Positions 47,374 through 56,622 of a stretch of 64,000 nucleotides of DNA are shown piece by piece. Below the pieces are notes generated by a model, which did not search any database, was not told where the DNA came from, and saw nothing but the letters and a program-made list of their open reading frames with translations. Numbering within the stretch: the stretch's first letter is position 1; every line of letters begins with the position of its first letter. The stretch comes from Saccharomonospora sp. CUA-673 (GTDB lineage Bacteria > Actinomycetota > Actinomycetes > Mycobacteriales > Pseudonocardiaceae): contig NZ_MKKE01000005.1 in NCBI RefSeq assembly GCF_001942305.1, positions 58,769 through 122,768 on the forward strand, written 5' to 3'. The translations under genes were made by a program, and so were the position numbers.

Positions 47374-48025
47374 CGGCCGCCCTGCCCGGCGCTCTCGGCG
47401 GACTCTGCGCCATCCACAGCATCTGCGTCCTCGACAGCATTCACGGCCTCGCGGATCTGCTCCGCGTTGGTGAACAGCCTCGGATCGCGCACGAGCTCCA
47501 CCCGCCCGTCCGGCGTCACCAGGTACGACGCGGGCAGCGCGCGGGGCACCGACAGCGCCTCGCGCACGGGACCGCTCTCGCCCTCGCCGTCGAACAGGCC
47601 GGGCAGGTCGACGTCGAGCTCACGCAGCAGTTCGAGGCCCTCCCGCTCACCGCTGGCGACCTGCACCGTCAGCACGCGCGCGGCGCCCGGCTCGTCGGCG
47701 TAGTCGTCGAGCAGCGGCAGTTCCTCGCGGCACGGCTGGCACCACGTCGCCCAAAAGTTGATCACGTCGGGCGGCCGTCCGCGCCGGCGACGTCACCGGC
47801 GTCCACGGTCGACCCGTCCTCCAGGCACACCGCCTCGACCCCGCGCAGGTCCCGCGCCGGCACCTCGCCCTCCGGGCACGGCTGCACGTCCACCGCCGCG
47901 CGCACCGGGCCGAGGTCCTCGCCCCCGCCCCGCTCGTCGGACGAGTTCACCACCGGCAACAGCGCGGCGAGCGTGGCCAGCGCCAGCACGCCGACCACGA
48001 GCGTCCATCGAATCGCCGGGGTCAC
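47370..48025 (-). CDS. Membrane-anchored TlpA/ResA-like thioredoxin (one frameshift)
   Basis: About 218 residues after repair of a missing base near 47770, which joins DGRP to [20 protein letters not shown]. The N-terminal helix ([20 protein letters not shown]) anchors it outside the membrane, a Cys pair lies in VQPCPEGEV and EAVCLEDG, and the active site is WCQPC. Such proteins reduce or reshuffle disulfides in exported proteins. Its start overlaps the nth stop and its stop the Nudix start. It is the Rv3673c-like gene. Confidence 0.88.
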
Positions 48026-48851
48026 GACGACGACACCAACGCCAACAGGTGCTCGCGCTCGTCACCCTTGACCAGCGCCGCGGCCTCGTCGAAATCCGTG
48101 GGTCCCTCGCCGAAGGCGGGGCAGTCGCGCGCGAGCGGGCACGCGCCGCACGCGGGCTTGCGCGCGTGGCAGATCCGCCTGCCGTGCCAGATGACGCGCT
48201 GCGAGAGCATCGTCCAGTCCTTGCGCGGGAACAGGTCCCCGACGGCGAACTCGACCTTGACCGGGTCCTCCTCGGCGGTCCAGCCCCAGCGGCGGACGAG
48301 CCGGCCGAAGTGCGTGTCCACCGTGATGCCCGGCAGCCCGAACGCCTCACCCAGCACCACGTTGGCGGTCTTCCTGCCGACCCCGGGCAGCTTGACGAGC
48401 TGGTCGAGCTTGTTCGGCACCTCGCCGTCGTGCCGCTCCACCAGCGCCGCGCCCAGCCCGAGCAGCGACGTGGCCTTGTTGCGGTAGAAGCCGGTCGGCC
48501 GGATGTACTCCTCCAGCTCGGCGCGGTCGCGCCCGCGTAGTCGGCGGCCGTGCGGTAGCGCGCGAACAGCGCAGGCGTCGTCCGGTTCACCCGCACATCG
48601 GTGCACTGCGCCGACAGGATCACGGCCACCAACAGCTCCAGCGGCGTCGTGAAGTCCAGCTCGCACTCGGCGTTTGGATACGCCTCGTCGAGGCAACGCT
48701 TCATACGTCGCGCGCGGCGCACCAAGGACAGCCGGCTCTCCTCGGCACGCGAGCGCGCACGGGCAGCACTCTTTCGGGGACTCCCCTTCGGCGGGCGATC
48801 GGCCTGCGCGCTTTCAGCCTTTCGGGGGTGGTCCGGAACCGCTGACGACAC
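48022..48851 (-). CDS. nth: Endonuclease III (one frameshift)
   Basis: A DNA glycosylase/AP lyase that removes oxidised pyrimidines. The frame breaks near 48537; one base restores [25 protein letters not shown]. The helix-hairpin-helix [18 protein letters not shown] carries the catalytic Lys, VDTHFGRL the catalytic Asp, and [17 protein letters not shown] the four cysteines of the 4Fe-4S cluster. About 276 residues, with a basic N-terminal extension of about 45 residues. It heads the overlapping nth-thioredoxin-Nudix-marP series and is the orthologue of Rv3674c. Confidence 0.94.
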
Positions 48852-48986
48852 ATCGTTAGCCTACGTGCGGCCTCCGACAGGATGGGCATGCGCTTGATTA
48901 GGCTCGGTCCAGGCCGGGTCAGCCGTGAGGCCGAGGAGTTTCCGGACTCGCAGGACGTGCCCCAGACCGCCGGATTATGGAGAGAC

Positions 48987-49316
48987 ATGACCGTCTGGTT
49001 CGTCATCGCGGTGCCCGTGGCGGTCATGCTGTTCGCACTGGGCATGGAACGCGTCGAAACCCGACTGCAGCACGTGTCCGTGCGCGGCGAGGAGGTCGAG
49101 GAGTTCCTCGAGCAGGCCAAGCCCGAGGAGGTGCGAGCCCTCTACGGCCACGGCATCGGCCGCGCGCTCGAGCTGTTCCGCCTCCGGCGGTTCGGTGGTC
49201 GCGCCGGCGGCCGGTTCGGCAAGAACCGGCGCGGCAGATCCGGCGCGCAGGCCGACCCGGACGGGTCCGACTCGGCCGCGGGGTCGACAGCGCAGTCGAC
49301 CCGGTCGCCGGACTGA
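48987..49316 (+). CDS. Small membrane protein (Rv3675-like)
   Basis: A 109-residue protein. The ATG at 48987 follows GGAGAG. An N-terminal helix (VWFVIAVPVAVMLFALGMERVETRL) is followed by an acidic helical region (VRGEEVEEFLEQAKPEEVRALYGHGIGRALELFRLRRFGG) and a basic, then Ser/Ala-rich tail. The family is unnamed; in M. tuberculosis Rv3675 also lies between nth and crp. It has no enzyme motif. Confidence 0.75.
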   Translation: MTVWFVIAVPVAVMLFALGMERVETRLQHVSVRGEEVEEFLEQAKPEEVRALYGHGIGRALELFRLRRFGGRAGGRFGKNRRGRSGAQADPDGSDSAAGSTAQSTRSPD

Positions 49317-49648
49317 CGCACCCGACCGGGAAGCGGCCCTGTGACCTGCCCGTAGTCGGTTCACCACCCGCTGTGCCCTCGCGACACCCGGGCGGAGGCG
49401 GTGGCCGGGGACAGTTACGCCAGGGTTAAACTTTCCGGTCGGAGATCGCCCTTGTACGGTCTCGACGAGCTGTGTCAGGCAGCGCCCAGCGCCGGGTGAT
49501 GCCGTGTACGTCACCCAGGACGGGGGACCACTACGGCGCATCGGCGAGCCGGGAAGCGATCTTGAGGGCACGCCCTACACTGCACGTAGTGACCGGCGCC
49601 ACGCTCCCGCCGATGGGTGCGATGGTCGCTTCTCAAAGGAGGCACGAG

Positions 49649-50323
49649 GTGGACGAGACCCTGGCCAGGGCGGGCATTTTCCAGGGCGTTGAGCCGGCTG
49701 CGGCCGAAGCGCTCGCGCAGACCCTGGAGACCGTGGACTTTCCGCGTGGCCACGTGATCTTCAACGAGGGCGAGCCCGGCGACAAGCTGTACATCATCAA
49801 GTCGGGCAAGGTGAAGATCGGCCGCAAGTCGGCCGACGGCCGGGAGAACCTCTTCCAGATCATGGGCCCGTCGGACATGTTCGGCGAGCTGTCGATCTTC
49901 GATCCGGGGCCGCGCACCTCGACGGCGACCACCGTCACCGAGGTCAGCACCGTGACGATGGACCGCTCCGCCCTGCGGCAGTGGATCTCCACGCGCCCCG
50001 AGATTGCCGAGCAGCTGCTCCGCGTCGTCGCCCGCAGGCTGCGCCGCACGAACAACATGGTCGCGGAACTGATCTTCACCGACGTTCCTGGCCGTGTGGC
50101 GCGTGCGCTGCTGCAGCTGGCGCAGCGCTTCGGCAGCCAGGAGGCCGGTCTGCTGCGGGTCACCCACGACCTGACGCAGGAGGAGATCGCCCAGTTCGTC
50201 GGCGCCTCGCGCGAGACGGTCAACAAGGCGCTCGCCGACTTCGCCCACCGCGGCTGGCTGCGCCTCGAGGGCAAGAGCGTGCTGATCCTCGACCCGGAGC
50301 GGCTCGCGCGACGCGCCCGCTGA
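49649..50323 (+). CDS. crp: Crp/Fnr-family cAMP-dependent regulator
   Basis: A 224-residue protein, the same length as M. tuberculosis Crp (Rv3676) and very similar throughout. The GTG at 49649 has AAAGGAGG upstream. The cNMP-binding domain (residues about 15-130) contains [23 protein letters not shown], the phosphate-binding cassette. The helix-turn-helix is [38 protein letters not shown]. It is a global regulator of carbon metabolism and respiration. A possible target dyad lies at 22673. A strong terminator follows. Confidence 0.95.
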   Translation: MDETLARAGIFQGVEPAAAEALAQTLETVDFPRGHVIFNEGEPGDKLYIIKSGKVKIGRKSADGRENLFQIMGPSDMFGELSIFDPGPRTSTATTVTEVSTVTMDRSALRQWISTRPEIAEQLLRVVARRLRRTNNMVAELIFTDVPGRVARALLQLAQRFGSQEAGLLRVTHDLTQEEIAQFVGASRETVNKALADFAHRGWLRLEGKSVLILDPERLARRAR

Positions 50324-50411
50324 CCAGGGATTCGACCAGCCGCACCGGCGGACGGCGCATACTCGGTACATGAGTCGTTCGCAGATGCACACCCGCGACA
50401 CGCAGACATGA

Positions 50412-50455
50412 CAAAGGGCCGGGCGCCACCCCCGACGTGGCGCACCGGCCCTTTG
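50412..50455 (+). terminator. Terminator downstream of crp
   Basis: CAAAGGGCCGG and CCGGCCCTTTG enclose a further GCGCCAC/GTGGCGC stem. It lies 89 bases beyond the crp stop. Confidence 0.8.
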
Positions 50456-50877
50456 CCTGTGCGTGGACCATCCCCCGACAGCCCACGCTCCCCGCCCTCC
50501 GGTTGAAAGGCCCCGACCCGAAACCCGGAGGGAGACTGTGGCCGCAGCTGCGAGCAGCTGCTGGTATCCAGTTTATGCAGTTGGCGACCCTGTGCGGGCG
50601 CTGTCTCGACCTCGTCCAAGCAATGGACTTAGCCTCGAGCCGACGTCTCCGCCGTCATGGGTGGGACTCGTGATTTCGAGCCTCATGACGCGAGACTCGC
50701 CGACTGATTCAACGATCGCACGACCCCCACCCTGCTGTTCAAGGGTCTTCACCCTCAAGGACGCTCAAGGGCGGCGATAGATGCCCGAAATCGCTGTTCT
50801 GTTACCCAACCGAGATATGGATACCCGGATCGGGCGGCTTATGCACCTGATTTTCGGGGTGACCGGTTGGACCCGGT
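50456..50877. other. Gene-free region between crp terminator and MFS gene
   Basis: About 420 bases with only short, unconvincing open frames. It is less GC-rich around 50690-50830. I see no RNA gene or repeat in it. Confidence 0.5.
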
Positions 50878-50910
50878 CCAGACAGCAGTCTGGTACGGGC
50901 GTGCCATACT
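50878..50910 (+). promoter_or_regulatory. Operator-like dyad and -10 element before the MFS gene
   Basis: CCAGAC-AGCA-GTCTGG is a perfect dyad (50878-50893). CATACT at 50905-50910 ends 7 bases before the GTG start, consistent with a leaderless transcript. The dyad covers the expected -35 region, where a bound repressor would block the promoter. Confidence 0.5.
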
Positions 50911-50917
50911 GGTACGC

Positions 50918-52183
50918 GTGTCCCACTCCGAACGGGAGAGCCGTCCCGAATCCCACGGCCGCACATCGCTGGCCGACTACCGCCGCGCGCTGACCACACC
51001 GCGTTCGCGCAGGCCGGCGGTGGCGTCGATCTTCGCCAGGCTGCCGATCGCGATGATCGGCATCGCCGCGCTGCTCTACGTCCAGCACGAGACGGGCACC
51101 TTCGCGGTGGCCGGTCTGGTGTCGGCCGCAGTGCTCGTCGGCGTCGCGTTCGGCTCGGTCGTGCAGGGGCGGATCATCGACCGCTTCGGGCCGACACGCC
51201 CACTTCTGGTGGTCACCGCATTGTTCGTGGCCGCGCTGACACTCCTCGTCGTCACCATCGAGCTGCATGCACCCGTTCCGGTGATGATCGCGTGCGGTGT
51301 CGCGCTGGGCCTGTTCCAGCCCGCAACCGGATCGGCGTCGCGTGCCCTGTGGGCCAGGCTCGTGCCCGCGGGACCGGCGCGCGAGGCCGCCTTCTCGTAC
51401 GAGGCCATCAGCATGGAGACGTTCTTCATCCTGGGCCCGGGCCTGGCGGGGCTGCTCATCGCGCTGCCGTGGCCGGGCACGGGTCTCGTGATCGGCGGCG
51501 TGTGCATGGCGGTCGGCTCGGTCGTGTTCGCGCTCAGCCCCGCGGTGCGCGAGTGGGGGCCGAACCGGCAGGCCGGGACGTCGATGCTGGGCGCGCTCGC
51601 CAGCCCCGGGATGCGCACCCTCGCCGTGGCGGTGCTGGGCTTCGGGGTCGTGATCGGCTTTGTCGAGGTCGCGGTGCCCGCCGCGGCCGACGCGGAGGGC
51701 AACGTGGCGCTCGGCGGACTGTTGCTGTCGCTGTGGTCGGTGAGCTCGGTGGCGTTCGGCGTGGCCTACAGCCTCCGGCCCTGGCCGCGGACGTTGCCGG
51801 TGCGGGTGCCGACGTTGCTGGCGGCGTTCGGCCTGCTGGTGGGGTTCATGGCGTGGCCGTCGACGTTGTGGGGCCTGGCGCTGGCGATGCTGGCCGCGGG
51901 CGCGGTGATCACACCGCAGTCGACGACCCACTCGACGACGATCGAGGTCACCGCGCCCAAGGACACGGCCGCCGAGGCGTTCGCGTGGGTGTTGACGTCG
52001 GTGACGCTGGGCATCGCGTTCGGCCAGTCGGTGAGCGGCTACCTCGTGGAGCACGCGGGTCCGCCCGCCGCGTTCCTCGCCGCGGGCGCCATCGCCGTCG
52101 TGTTGGCGGCCGGCGTGGCCCTCTTCCGCCGCACCATCCGCCCCCACACCCCCACCCGGGAGGACACCCTCGTCAACGCCTGA
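50918..52183 (+). CDS. MFS transporter
   Basis: A 421-residue transporter with about twelve membrane helices. The GTG at 50918 is preferred because the residues after it (SHSERESRPESHGRTSLADYRRAL) form a usual cytoplasmic lead, and a -10 element ends just before it. The helix 2-3 loop GSVVQGRIIDRFGPTRPLL matches the MFS loop motif. The substrate is unknown; the type is commonly annotated as efflux. It interrupts the conserved crp-Rv3677c order and is probably a lineage-specific insertion. Confidence 0.88.
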   Translation: MSHSERESRPESHGRTSLADYRRALTTPRSRRPAVASIFARLPIAMIGIAALLYVQHETGTFAVAGLVSAAVLVGVAFGSVVQGRIIDRFGPTRPLLVVTALFVAALTLLVVTIELHAPVPVMIACGVALGLFQPATGSASRALWARLVPAGPAREAAFSYEAISMETFFILGPGLAGLLIALPWPGTGLVIGGVCMAVGSVVFALSPAVREWGPNRQAGTSMLGALASPGMRTLAVAVLGFGVVIGFVEVAVPAAADAEGNVALGGLLLSLWSVSSVAFGVAYSLRPWPRTLPVRVPTLLAAFGLLVGFMAWPSTLWGLALAMLAAGAVITPQSTTHSTTIEVTAPKDTAAEAFAWVLTSVTLGIAFGQSVSGYLVEHAGPPAAFLAAGAIAVVLAAGVALFRRTIRPHTPTREDTLVNA

Positions 52184-52191
52184 CGGGGGAA

Positions 52192-52242
52192 GCTCCCGAG
52201 GGCCCATGGTTGCGTTCAACGCGACTATGGGGCCTCGGGAGC
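52192..52242. repeat. Dispersed palindromic terminator-like repeat, copy 3
   Basis: Outer arms GCTCCCGAGG/CCTCGGGAGC pair fully. In the inner stem, two positions that differ from copy 2 form G-U pairs on the plus strand but A-C mismatches on the minus strand. It lies between convergent genes, 9 bases after the MFS stop. Confidence 0.8.
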
Positions 52243-52250
52243 ACCTCGGG

Positions 52251-53036
52251 TCAGGGGCGGAGGTAGGCGAGTTGGGCGGTGACGCTGCTTTCGGCTGCCG
52301 GCCACAGGGAGCGGTCGACGTCGGCGTAGACGTGCTCGACGATCTGCCTCGGCGACGCGTCCGCACCCAACGTCTCCAGTGCCGTGCGGATCTCGTCGAG
52401 ACGCTGCTGCCGGTGCCTGCGGTACTGCTCCACCGTGTCGACCAGGTCGGGCCGCTCCGGGCCGTGCCCGGTCAGCCCCAGCGCACCGGCGGGCAACGTG
52501 CCGAGCAGGTCGAGCGACCGCAGGTAGTCGCCGATGTCCTCGACGACGGTCGTCCCGCGGCCCAGCACCGTGTCGCCGGTCAGTACGTGCGTCGTCCCGT
52601 CGTGGTCGAACCGCAGCGTCACCGAATCACCGCAGTGCCCCGGCGTGTGCCACACGGTCAGCTCCAGCCCGGCCGCGCGGACGACGTCGCCGTGCCCCAG
52701 CGGATCCCCGTCCCGGCACAGCCCCGGGTCGAACGCACGCACCGGCGCGCCCGTCCGCTCGGCCAGCCACGGCGCACCGTCGGAGTGGTCCGGGTGGTGG
52801 TGGGTCAACAGGATCAGCTCGACGTCGCCCGCCGCGGCCACGACCCGTTCGAGGTGCTCGGTGTCCAGGTACCCGGGATCGACCACCACGCTCGCCTCCG
52901 CGGCAGGTGCCCGCAGGATCCACGTGTTCGTGCCCTCGAGCGTCATGTGCGACGGGTTCTCCTCGAGCACCACCGCCGCCGCCGACGTCACCTCCCGCCG
53001 CGTCCCGTACGCGGGATGCACGACACCACCAGTCAT
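52251..53036 (-). CDS. Metallo-beta-lactamase-fold hydrolase (Rv3677c-like)
   Basis: A 261-residue hydrolase. The ATG at 53036 has GGAGG upstream. Zinc ligands are in LLTHHHPDHSDG (HxHxDH), WHTPGHCGDSV and LTGDTVLG, and the chain ends with a winged helix (ASPRQIVEHVYADVDRSLWPAAESSV) as in LACTB2/glyoxalase II-like RNases. The true substrate is unknown. The M. tuberculosis counterpart lies next to crp; here the MFS gene is between them. Confidence 0.9.
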   Translation of the reverse strand: MTGGVVHPAYGTRREVTSAAAVVLEENPSHMTLEGTNTWILRAPAAEASVVVDPGYLDTEHLERVVAAAGDVELILLTHHHPDHSDGAPWLAERTGAPVRAFDPGLCRDGDPLGHGDVVRAAGLELTVWHTPGHCGDSVTLRFDHDGTTHVLTGDTVLGRGTTVVEDIGDYLRSLDLLGTLPAGALGLTGHGPERPDLVDTVEQYRRHRQQRLDEIRTALETLGADASPRQIVEHVYADVDRSLWPAAESSVTAQLAYLRP

Positions 53037-53083
53037 CGAACCTCCGTTCACAGAGCCACTTCCGGTCCCGGTCCCACACCGGA

Positions 53084-53944
53084 CTACAGCTCGACCAGCA
53101 CCATGCCACCGCCGCTGCCCTCGACGGGTGTCGGCATGAGCTTGGGTACGGGCGTCCGGTCGACGGCGAGCGCGTCGGCGACCGTCGCGCAGCGTGCGAG
53201 GTCCTCGAGCATCGCCCACGTCGGTGCCATCAACATGCTCCGGCCGGCGCGGCCATCGGCCATCGCGCCCTCCGGGGTGCGCCATCCCGATTCGGACGCC
53301 TCCGACGTCGCACCGTCGGCGACCTGCCCGTCGGGCAGCGCGGCCACGAAGAACCGGGTGTCGTAGCGGCGCCGTTCCTGTTCGGGCGTGACCCAGTTCG
53401 CCCACGGGCGCAGCAGGTCGGCGCGCACCGTCAGGCCGGCGTCGGCGAGGAAGGCCGCGAGCGACAGCTCGCCCGCGACGAGGGCCGCCCGCGCGTCGGC
53501 GTAGCCGGAGGTGTCGGCGACGATCCCGTCCGGGCCCGGCCCGGCGAGCAGTACGCCGACCTCCTCGAACGTCTCTCGCACGGCCGCACACACGAGCGCC
53601 CGCGCCATCGCCTCGTCGCAGCCGAACCAGTCCGCCCACCGCGCGGGCGGCGGTCCGGCCCACGAGAGGGAGGCGTCGGCGTCGCGCTCGTCGACCCCGC
53701 CGCCGGGGAACACGGTCATGCCTGCGGCGAACTTCATCGCCGCGACCCGTCGCTGCAGGAACACCTCGACGCCGTCCGGGGTGTCCCGCACCAGCATCAC
53801 CGTCGCGGCGTCCCGCGGGACGACAACATTCCCGGGAGCGACATCCCCCGGAGCACCGTTCCCCGAGGCACCGTTACCGGAGACGTCGCTCGAGGAGGCG
53901 GCACCATCGCACGCAGCACGGTTCGTCGACACGTCCTGCAACAT
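53084..53944 (-). CDS. Nudix hydrolase with an insertion inside the Nudix box
   Basis: A 286-residue Nudix protein. The sequence FPGGGVDERDAD opens the box, but REtFEEVGVLL comes about 35 residues later, with DWFGCDEAMARALVCAAV between. This split box resembles NUDT19-type enzymes, which act on CoA derivatives. Residues 1-40 are low complexity, so the start is uncertain (ATG 53944, GTG 53932). The chain continues with VTPEQERRRYDTRFFVAAL, a common element in this group. It lies in series with the MBL-fold gene on the same strand. Confidence 0.82.
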   Translation of the reverse strand: MLQDVSTNRAACDGAASSSDVSGNGASGNGAPGDVAPGNVVVPRDAATVMLVRDTPDGVEVFLQRRVAAMKFAAGMTVFPGGGVDERDADASLSWAGPPPARWADWFGCDEAMARALVCAAVRETFEEVGVLLAGPGPDGIVADTSGYADARAALVAGELSLAAFLADAGLTVRADLLRPWANWVTPEQERRRYDTRFFVAALPDGQVADGATSEASESGWRTPEGAMADGRAGRSMLMAPTWAMLEDLARCATVADALAVDRTPVPKLMPTPVEGSGGGMVLVEL

Positions 53945-53984
53945 ACCGCCGGACGCGCCCGCTGTGACCCACGTTCGGCGTGGG

Positions 53985-55286
53985 TCAGCTCCCGTTCGCG
54001 GCCGGGCCGTTCGTGCCGTTGGAACGCTGCCGCTCGGCCTCCGCGCGTTCGCGGTGCGCCAGTTCGGCGTGCAGTTCGCGCAGCAGCTTGCGGTCGCGGT
54101 CGGTGAGCTGCGGGTCGTCGAGGTTCAGGTCCGGGATGTTGGCGAGGTCGTCGGTGCTCAGGTCCGCGGACGCGAGGGCCTTGCCCTTGTCCTTGTCCTG
54201 TGCGATCGCCGCGCGCAGCTGGGCGACCTCGGCGCGGGACATCTCCGTGGTGTCGGCCGAGCGGTTGTCCTCCTCGGCCTCCGGCGACGGCTGGGGGAAC
54301 GCGACGACCTGACCGCCCTGGTCCTCGGCGGGCAGCTGTCCGCCGGACGCGTCGCTCAGATCGCCGCCGTGGCCGAGGTCGCCGCTGTCCTCGGTGCGCA
54401 GCGAACGACGGCCCTCGCGACGGCCGCCCGACGACGGGGGCGCCGCGGTCCAGCTGGAGGAGGAAGAAGACGGTGCCGGCGTCGAGACCGCGGGCTCGGG
54501 CACCGGTGCCGGTTCGGGGACCGGGGCGGGCTCCGGCTCGGCGGGCGGGGGCGGGGGAACGCTGGCGGGTCCGGTGGCCCGTGCCGGCTCAGAACGAGCC
54601 GGCTCGGCTCTTACCAAGTCTGCCCTCGCGGAGTCCCGCGCCGTGTCGGGCCCGGCGAGCCACACCGGAACGCCGGAGGAGAGCGCGCCCTCGTGGTAGG
54701 CGCTGCGCTCGGAGCCGGCACCGGTGACCTCGACGACCGCGCCGATACCGGCCTTGCGCAGCGCGTCGGCGACGCGGAACGCGACGGCGGGCGGATGCGC
54801 CTCGGGACCGATGTCGACGAGCACGACCCGCTGCGGCAGCGGGCCGGGCACGGCGCCTGCGGGCGTGTAGCGCCACACGGCGTGCACCGAACGCAGGTCG
54901 GGCAGCACGCGCAGCACGCGGTCGAGCGCCTCGCCGATGCCGGCGTCGGGCTCGTCCTCCCTGCTGAAGCGGTGCTCGGTCGCGGCGATGTCGTCGACGA
55001 CGGTGAGCTGGTCGGCGAGCGTGGGCTCGGACCGGCTCATCTCGAGCAGCTGCGCCAGTTCGCGCTGTTCGCCCGGCCGCACCGGGATGCGACCGGCGAT
55101 CAGCGAACCGACGGTGAGCTCGGCGGCGTCGTCGAGATGTGAGCGGGCGACGAGTTCTCGCGCCTCGGACAGCGCGCTGTCGTCGAGCCTGCCGGCGAGG
55201 CCGAGCAGGACGTTGTACAGGCGCAGCGGGACGCCGAAGCCGTCGTGGTCGCCGGGGAACCCGGTCGACCCTGGAACGTCCACCAT
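53985..55286 (-). CDS. Unrecognised protein, paralogue of the adjacent upstream gene
   Basis: A 433-residue protein. Residues 1-205 form a folded region, about 215-275 are Pro/Glu/Ala-rich, and the C-terminus is acidic and charged with a final helix (DRDRKLLRELHAELAHRERAEAER). The folded region aligns by eye along its length with the neighbouring 210-residue protein: VLLGLAGRL with LLLRLSGRL, LRVLPDLRSVHAVWR with LRRRPEVGEVREAWR, and VEV...SAYHEGAL with VEV...PAYHSEAL. I know no named family. The pair probably arose by tandem duplication, this copy gaining the long linker and tail. Confidence 0.6.
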   Translation of the reverse strand: MVDVPGSTGFPGDHDGFGVPLRLYNVLLGLAGRLDDSALSEARELVARSHLDDAAELTVGSLIAGRIPVRPGEQRELAQLLEMSRSEPTLADQLTVVDDIAATEHRFSREDEPDAGIGEALDRVLRVLPDLRSVHAVWRYTPAGAVPGPLPQRVVLVDIGPEAHPPAVAFRVADALRKAGIGAVVEVTGAGSERSAYHEGALSSGVPVWLAGPDTARDSARADLVRAEPARSEPARATGPASVPPPPPAEPEPAPVPEPAPVPEPAVSTPAPSSSSSSWTAAPPSSGGRREGRRSLRTEDSGDLGHGGDLSDASGGQLPAEDQGGQVVAFPQPSPEAEEDNRSADTTEMSRAEVAQLRAAIAQDKDKGKALASADLSTDDLANIPDLNLDDPQLTDRDRKLLRELHAELAHRERAEAERQRSNGTNGPAANGS

Positions 55287-55323
55287 TCGCCGCTCCTCCC
55301 TCTCGCCCGCCGGCCGCGAGCGC

Positions 55324-55956
55324 TTATGCGGGTACCAGTTGCTGACCGGCGCCGGCCGCTCCCGCGCACACGAATCTCGAGTTCGCGAGCGCTTCGGAGT
55401 GGTAGGCCGGAAGCTCGAACTTGACGGGAAGCACCTCCACGCACGGGGCTTCGTCGCCCAGCACGCGCAGGACCCGCTGCAGTTCGCCGGTCAACCGGGG
55501 CAGTCCGGACACCGCGGTGACGAGCAGGATTCGCTTCGCCCCCTCAGGGCCGGTCCCGCGCTCCTGTCGCCATGCTTCCCGAACTTCACCCACTTCGGGA
55601 CGCCGTCGCAACGTTGCGTCGATCACGGCGCCTGCCGAATCGACGGAGTTCACCCAATTAGGTGTACTCGCGGTGAATGTGTACCCGCTCTCTGACGGTG
55701 CGTCTACCCCGAGCGTGGAACTGACCTGGTGCCAGTCCGCCCCGTGCGGGATCAGCCCGGCCACCATCAAGCGGTACTCCGCCTGGTCCAGGTCGACTCT
55801 GTGCTTGAGCAAAGTCTTCGGCAGGACGCGCGCGAGCGTGCTCGCCGCACCCTCGCCCAGCCAGTCGCGGAACCGCCACACGAGGTTGTCGGGCAGCCGA
55901 CCCGACAACCGCAGCAACAGCTCGTGACACGCCTGCTCGACGTCCGGATCCAGCAT
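55324..55956 (-). CDS. Unrecognised protein, tandem paralogue of the next gene
   Basis: A 210-residue soluble protein, coupled to ridA by a TGATG overlap. It has a helical N-terminal half and an alpha/beta C-terminal half (RILLVTAVSGLPRLTGELQRVLRVLG, then a strand and YHSEALANSRFVCAG). Its DNA is less GC-rich than its neighbours, mainly at 55580-55800. Similarity to the 433-residue protein downstream is clear by eye over most of the chain. No catalytic motif is evident. Its place between ridA and the Nudix gene gives no firm hint of function. Confidence 0.65.
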   Translation of the reverse strand: MLDPDVEQACHELLLRLSGRLPDNLVWRFRDWLGEGAASTLARVLPKTLLKHRVDLDQAEYRLMVAGLIPHGADWHQVSSTLGVDAPSESGYTFTASTPNWVNSVDSAGAVIDATLRRRPEVGEVREAWRQERGTGPEGAKRILLVTAVSGLPRLTGELQRVLRVLGDEAPCVEVLPVKFELPAYHSEALANSRFVCAGAAGAGQQLVPA

Positions 55957-56411
55957 CACGCCACCTCCACGATCAGTTCGACCTCGACCGGGGCGCCGAG
56001 CGGGAGCTCCGCGACGCCGACGGCCGACCGGGCGTGCGCGCCCGCGTCGCCGAAGACCTCGCCGAGCAGCTCGGACGCGCCGTTGATCACCGCGGGCTGG
56101 CCGTTGAAGCCCTCCGCGGAGGCGACGAAACCCGTCACCTTCACGACGCGGGTGACCGCGTCGATGCCCACGAGGTCGTGCACCGCGGCCAGCGCGTTCA
56201 GCGTCGCCGTCCGCGCGTGCGCCTTGGCCTCCTCGGGGCTGACCTCCCCACCGACGTTGCCGGTGGCCGCCAGCGCGCCCTCGACGAACGGCAGCTGGCC
56301 GGACGTGTACACGTGCGCGCCCGTGCGCACGGCAGGGATGTAGGACGCGACCGGGGCCGCGACGGCCGGAAGCGTGATGCCGAGTTCGGCGAGCTTGCTG
56401 CTGGCGGTCAT
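55956..56411 (-). CDS. RidA-family deaminase (Rv3678c-like)
   Basis: A 151-residue protein of the YjgF/YER057c/UK114 family, which deaminates reactive enamine/imine intermediates. The ATG at 56411 is chosen over the long upstream frame. The core (YTSGQLPFVEG, NALAAVHDLVG, VVKVTGFVAS, ARSAVGVAELPLGAPVEVELIVEV) is typical, and the Arg that binds the substrate carboxylate is in ARSAVGV. It is longer than the shortest family members because of an N-terminal segment. It follows the DUF4177 gene by 8 bases. Confidence 0.92.
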   Translation of the reverse strand: MTASSKLAELGITLPAVAAPVASYIPAVRTGAHVYTSGQLPFVEGALAATGNVGGEVSPEEAKAHARTATLNALAAVHDLVGIDAVTRVVKVTGFVASAEGFNGQPAVINGASELLGEVFGDAGAHARSAVGVAELPLGAPVEVELIVEVA

Positions 56412-56419
56412 GGCCGGCC

Positions 56420-56581
56420 TCAGTCCTTCGGGCGCTTCAGGTAGGCGACGTGCTGCTCCCCGCTCGGGTTGGGCAGGACGGTCACCAGTTCCCAGCCGTC
56501 CTCGCCCCACTGGTCGAGGATCTGCTTGGTCGCGTGGATCAACAGCGGAACCGTGGCGTACTCCCACTTCGTGGCACTCAT
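56420..56581 (-). CDS. DUF4177-type small protein (Rv3678A-like)
   Basis: A 53-residue protein: SATKWEYATVPLLIHATKQILDQWGEDGWELV and PNPSGEQHVAYLKRP form the compact beta-alpha-beta of DUF4177-type proteins. The ATG at 56581 is followed at once by the conserved start. In mycobacteria a gene of this size also precedes ridA. The function is unknown. Confidence 0.8.
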   Translation of the reverse strand: MSATKWEYATVPLLIHATKQILDQWGEDGWELVTVLPNPSGEQHVAYLKRPKD

Positions 56582-56622
56582 GGCCGTCACCCTAAACGGC
56601 AACTGCCAGTAGTGTCCGGCGC

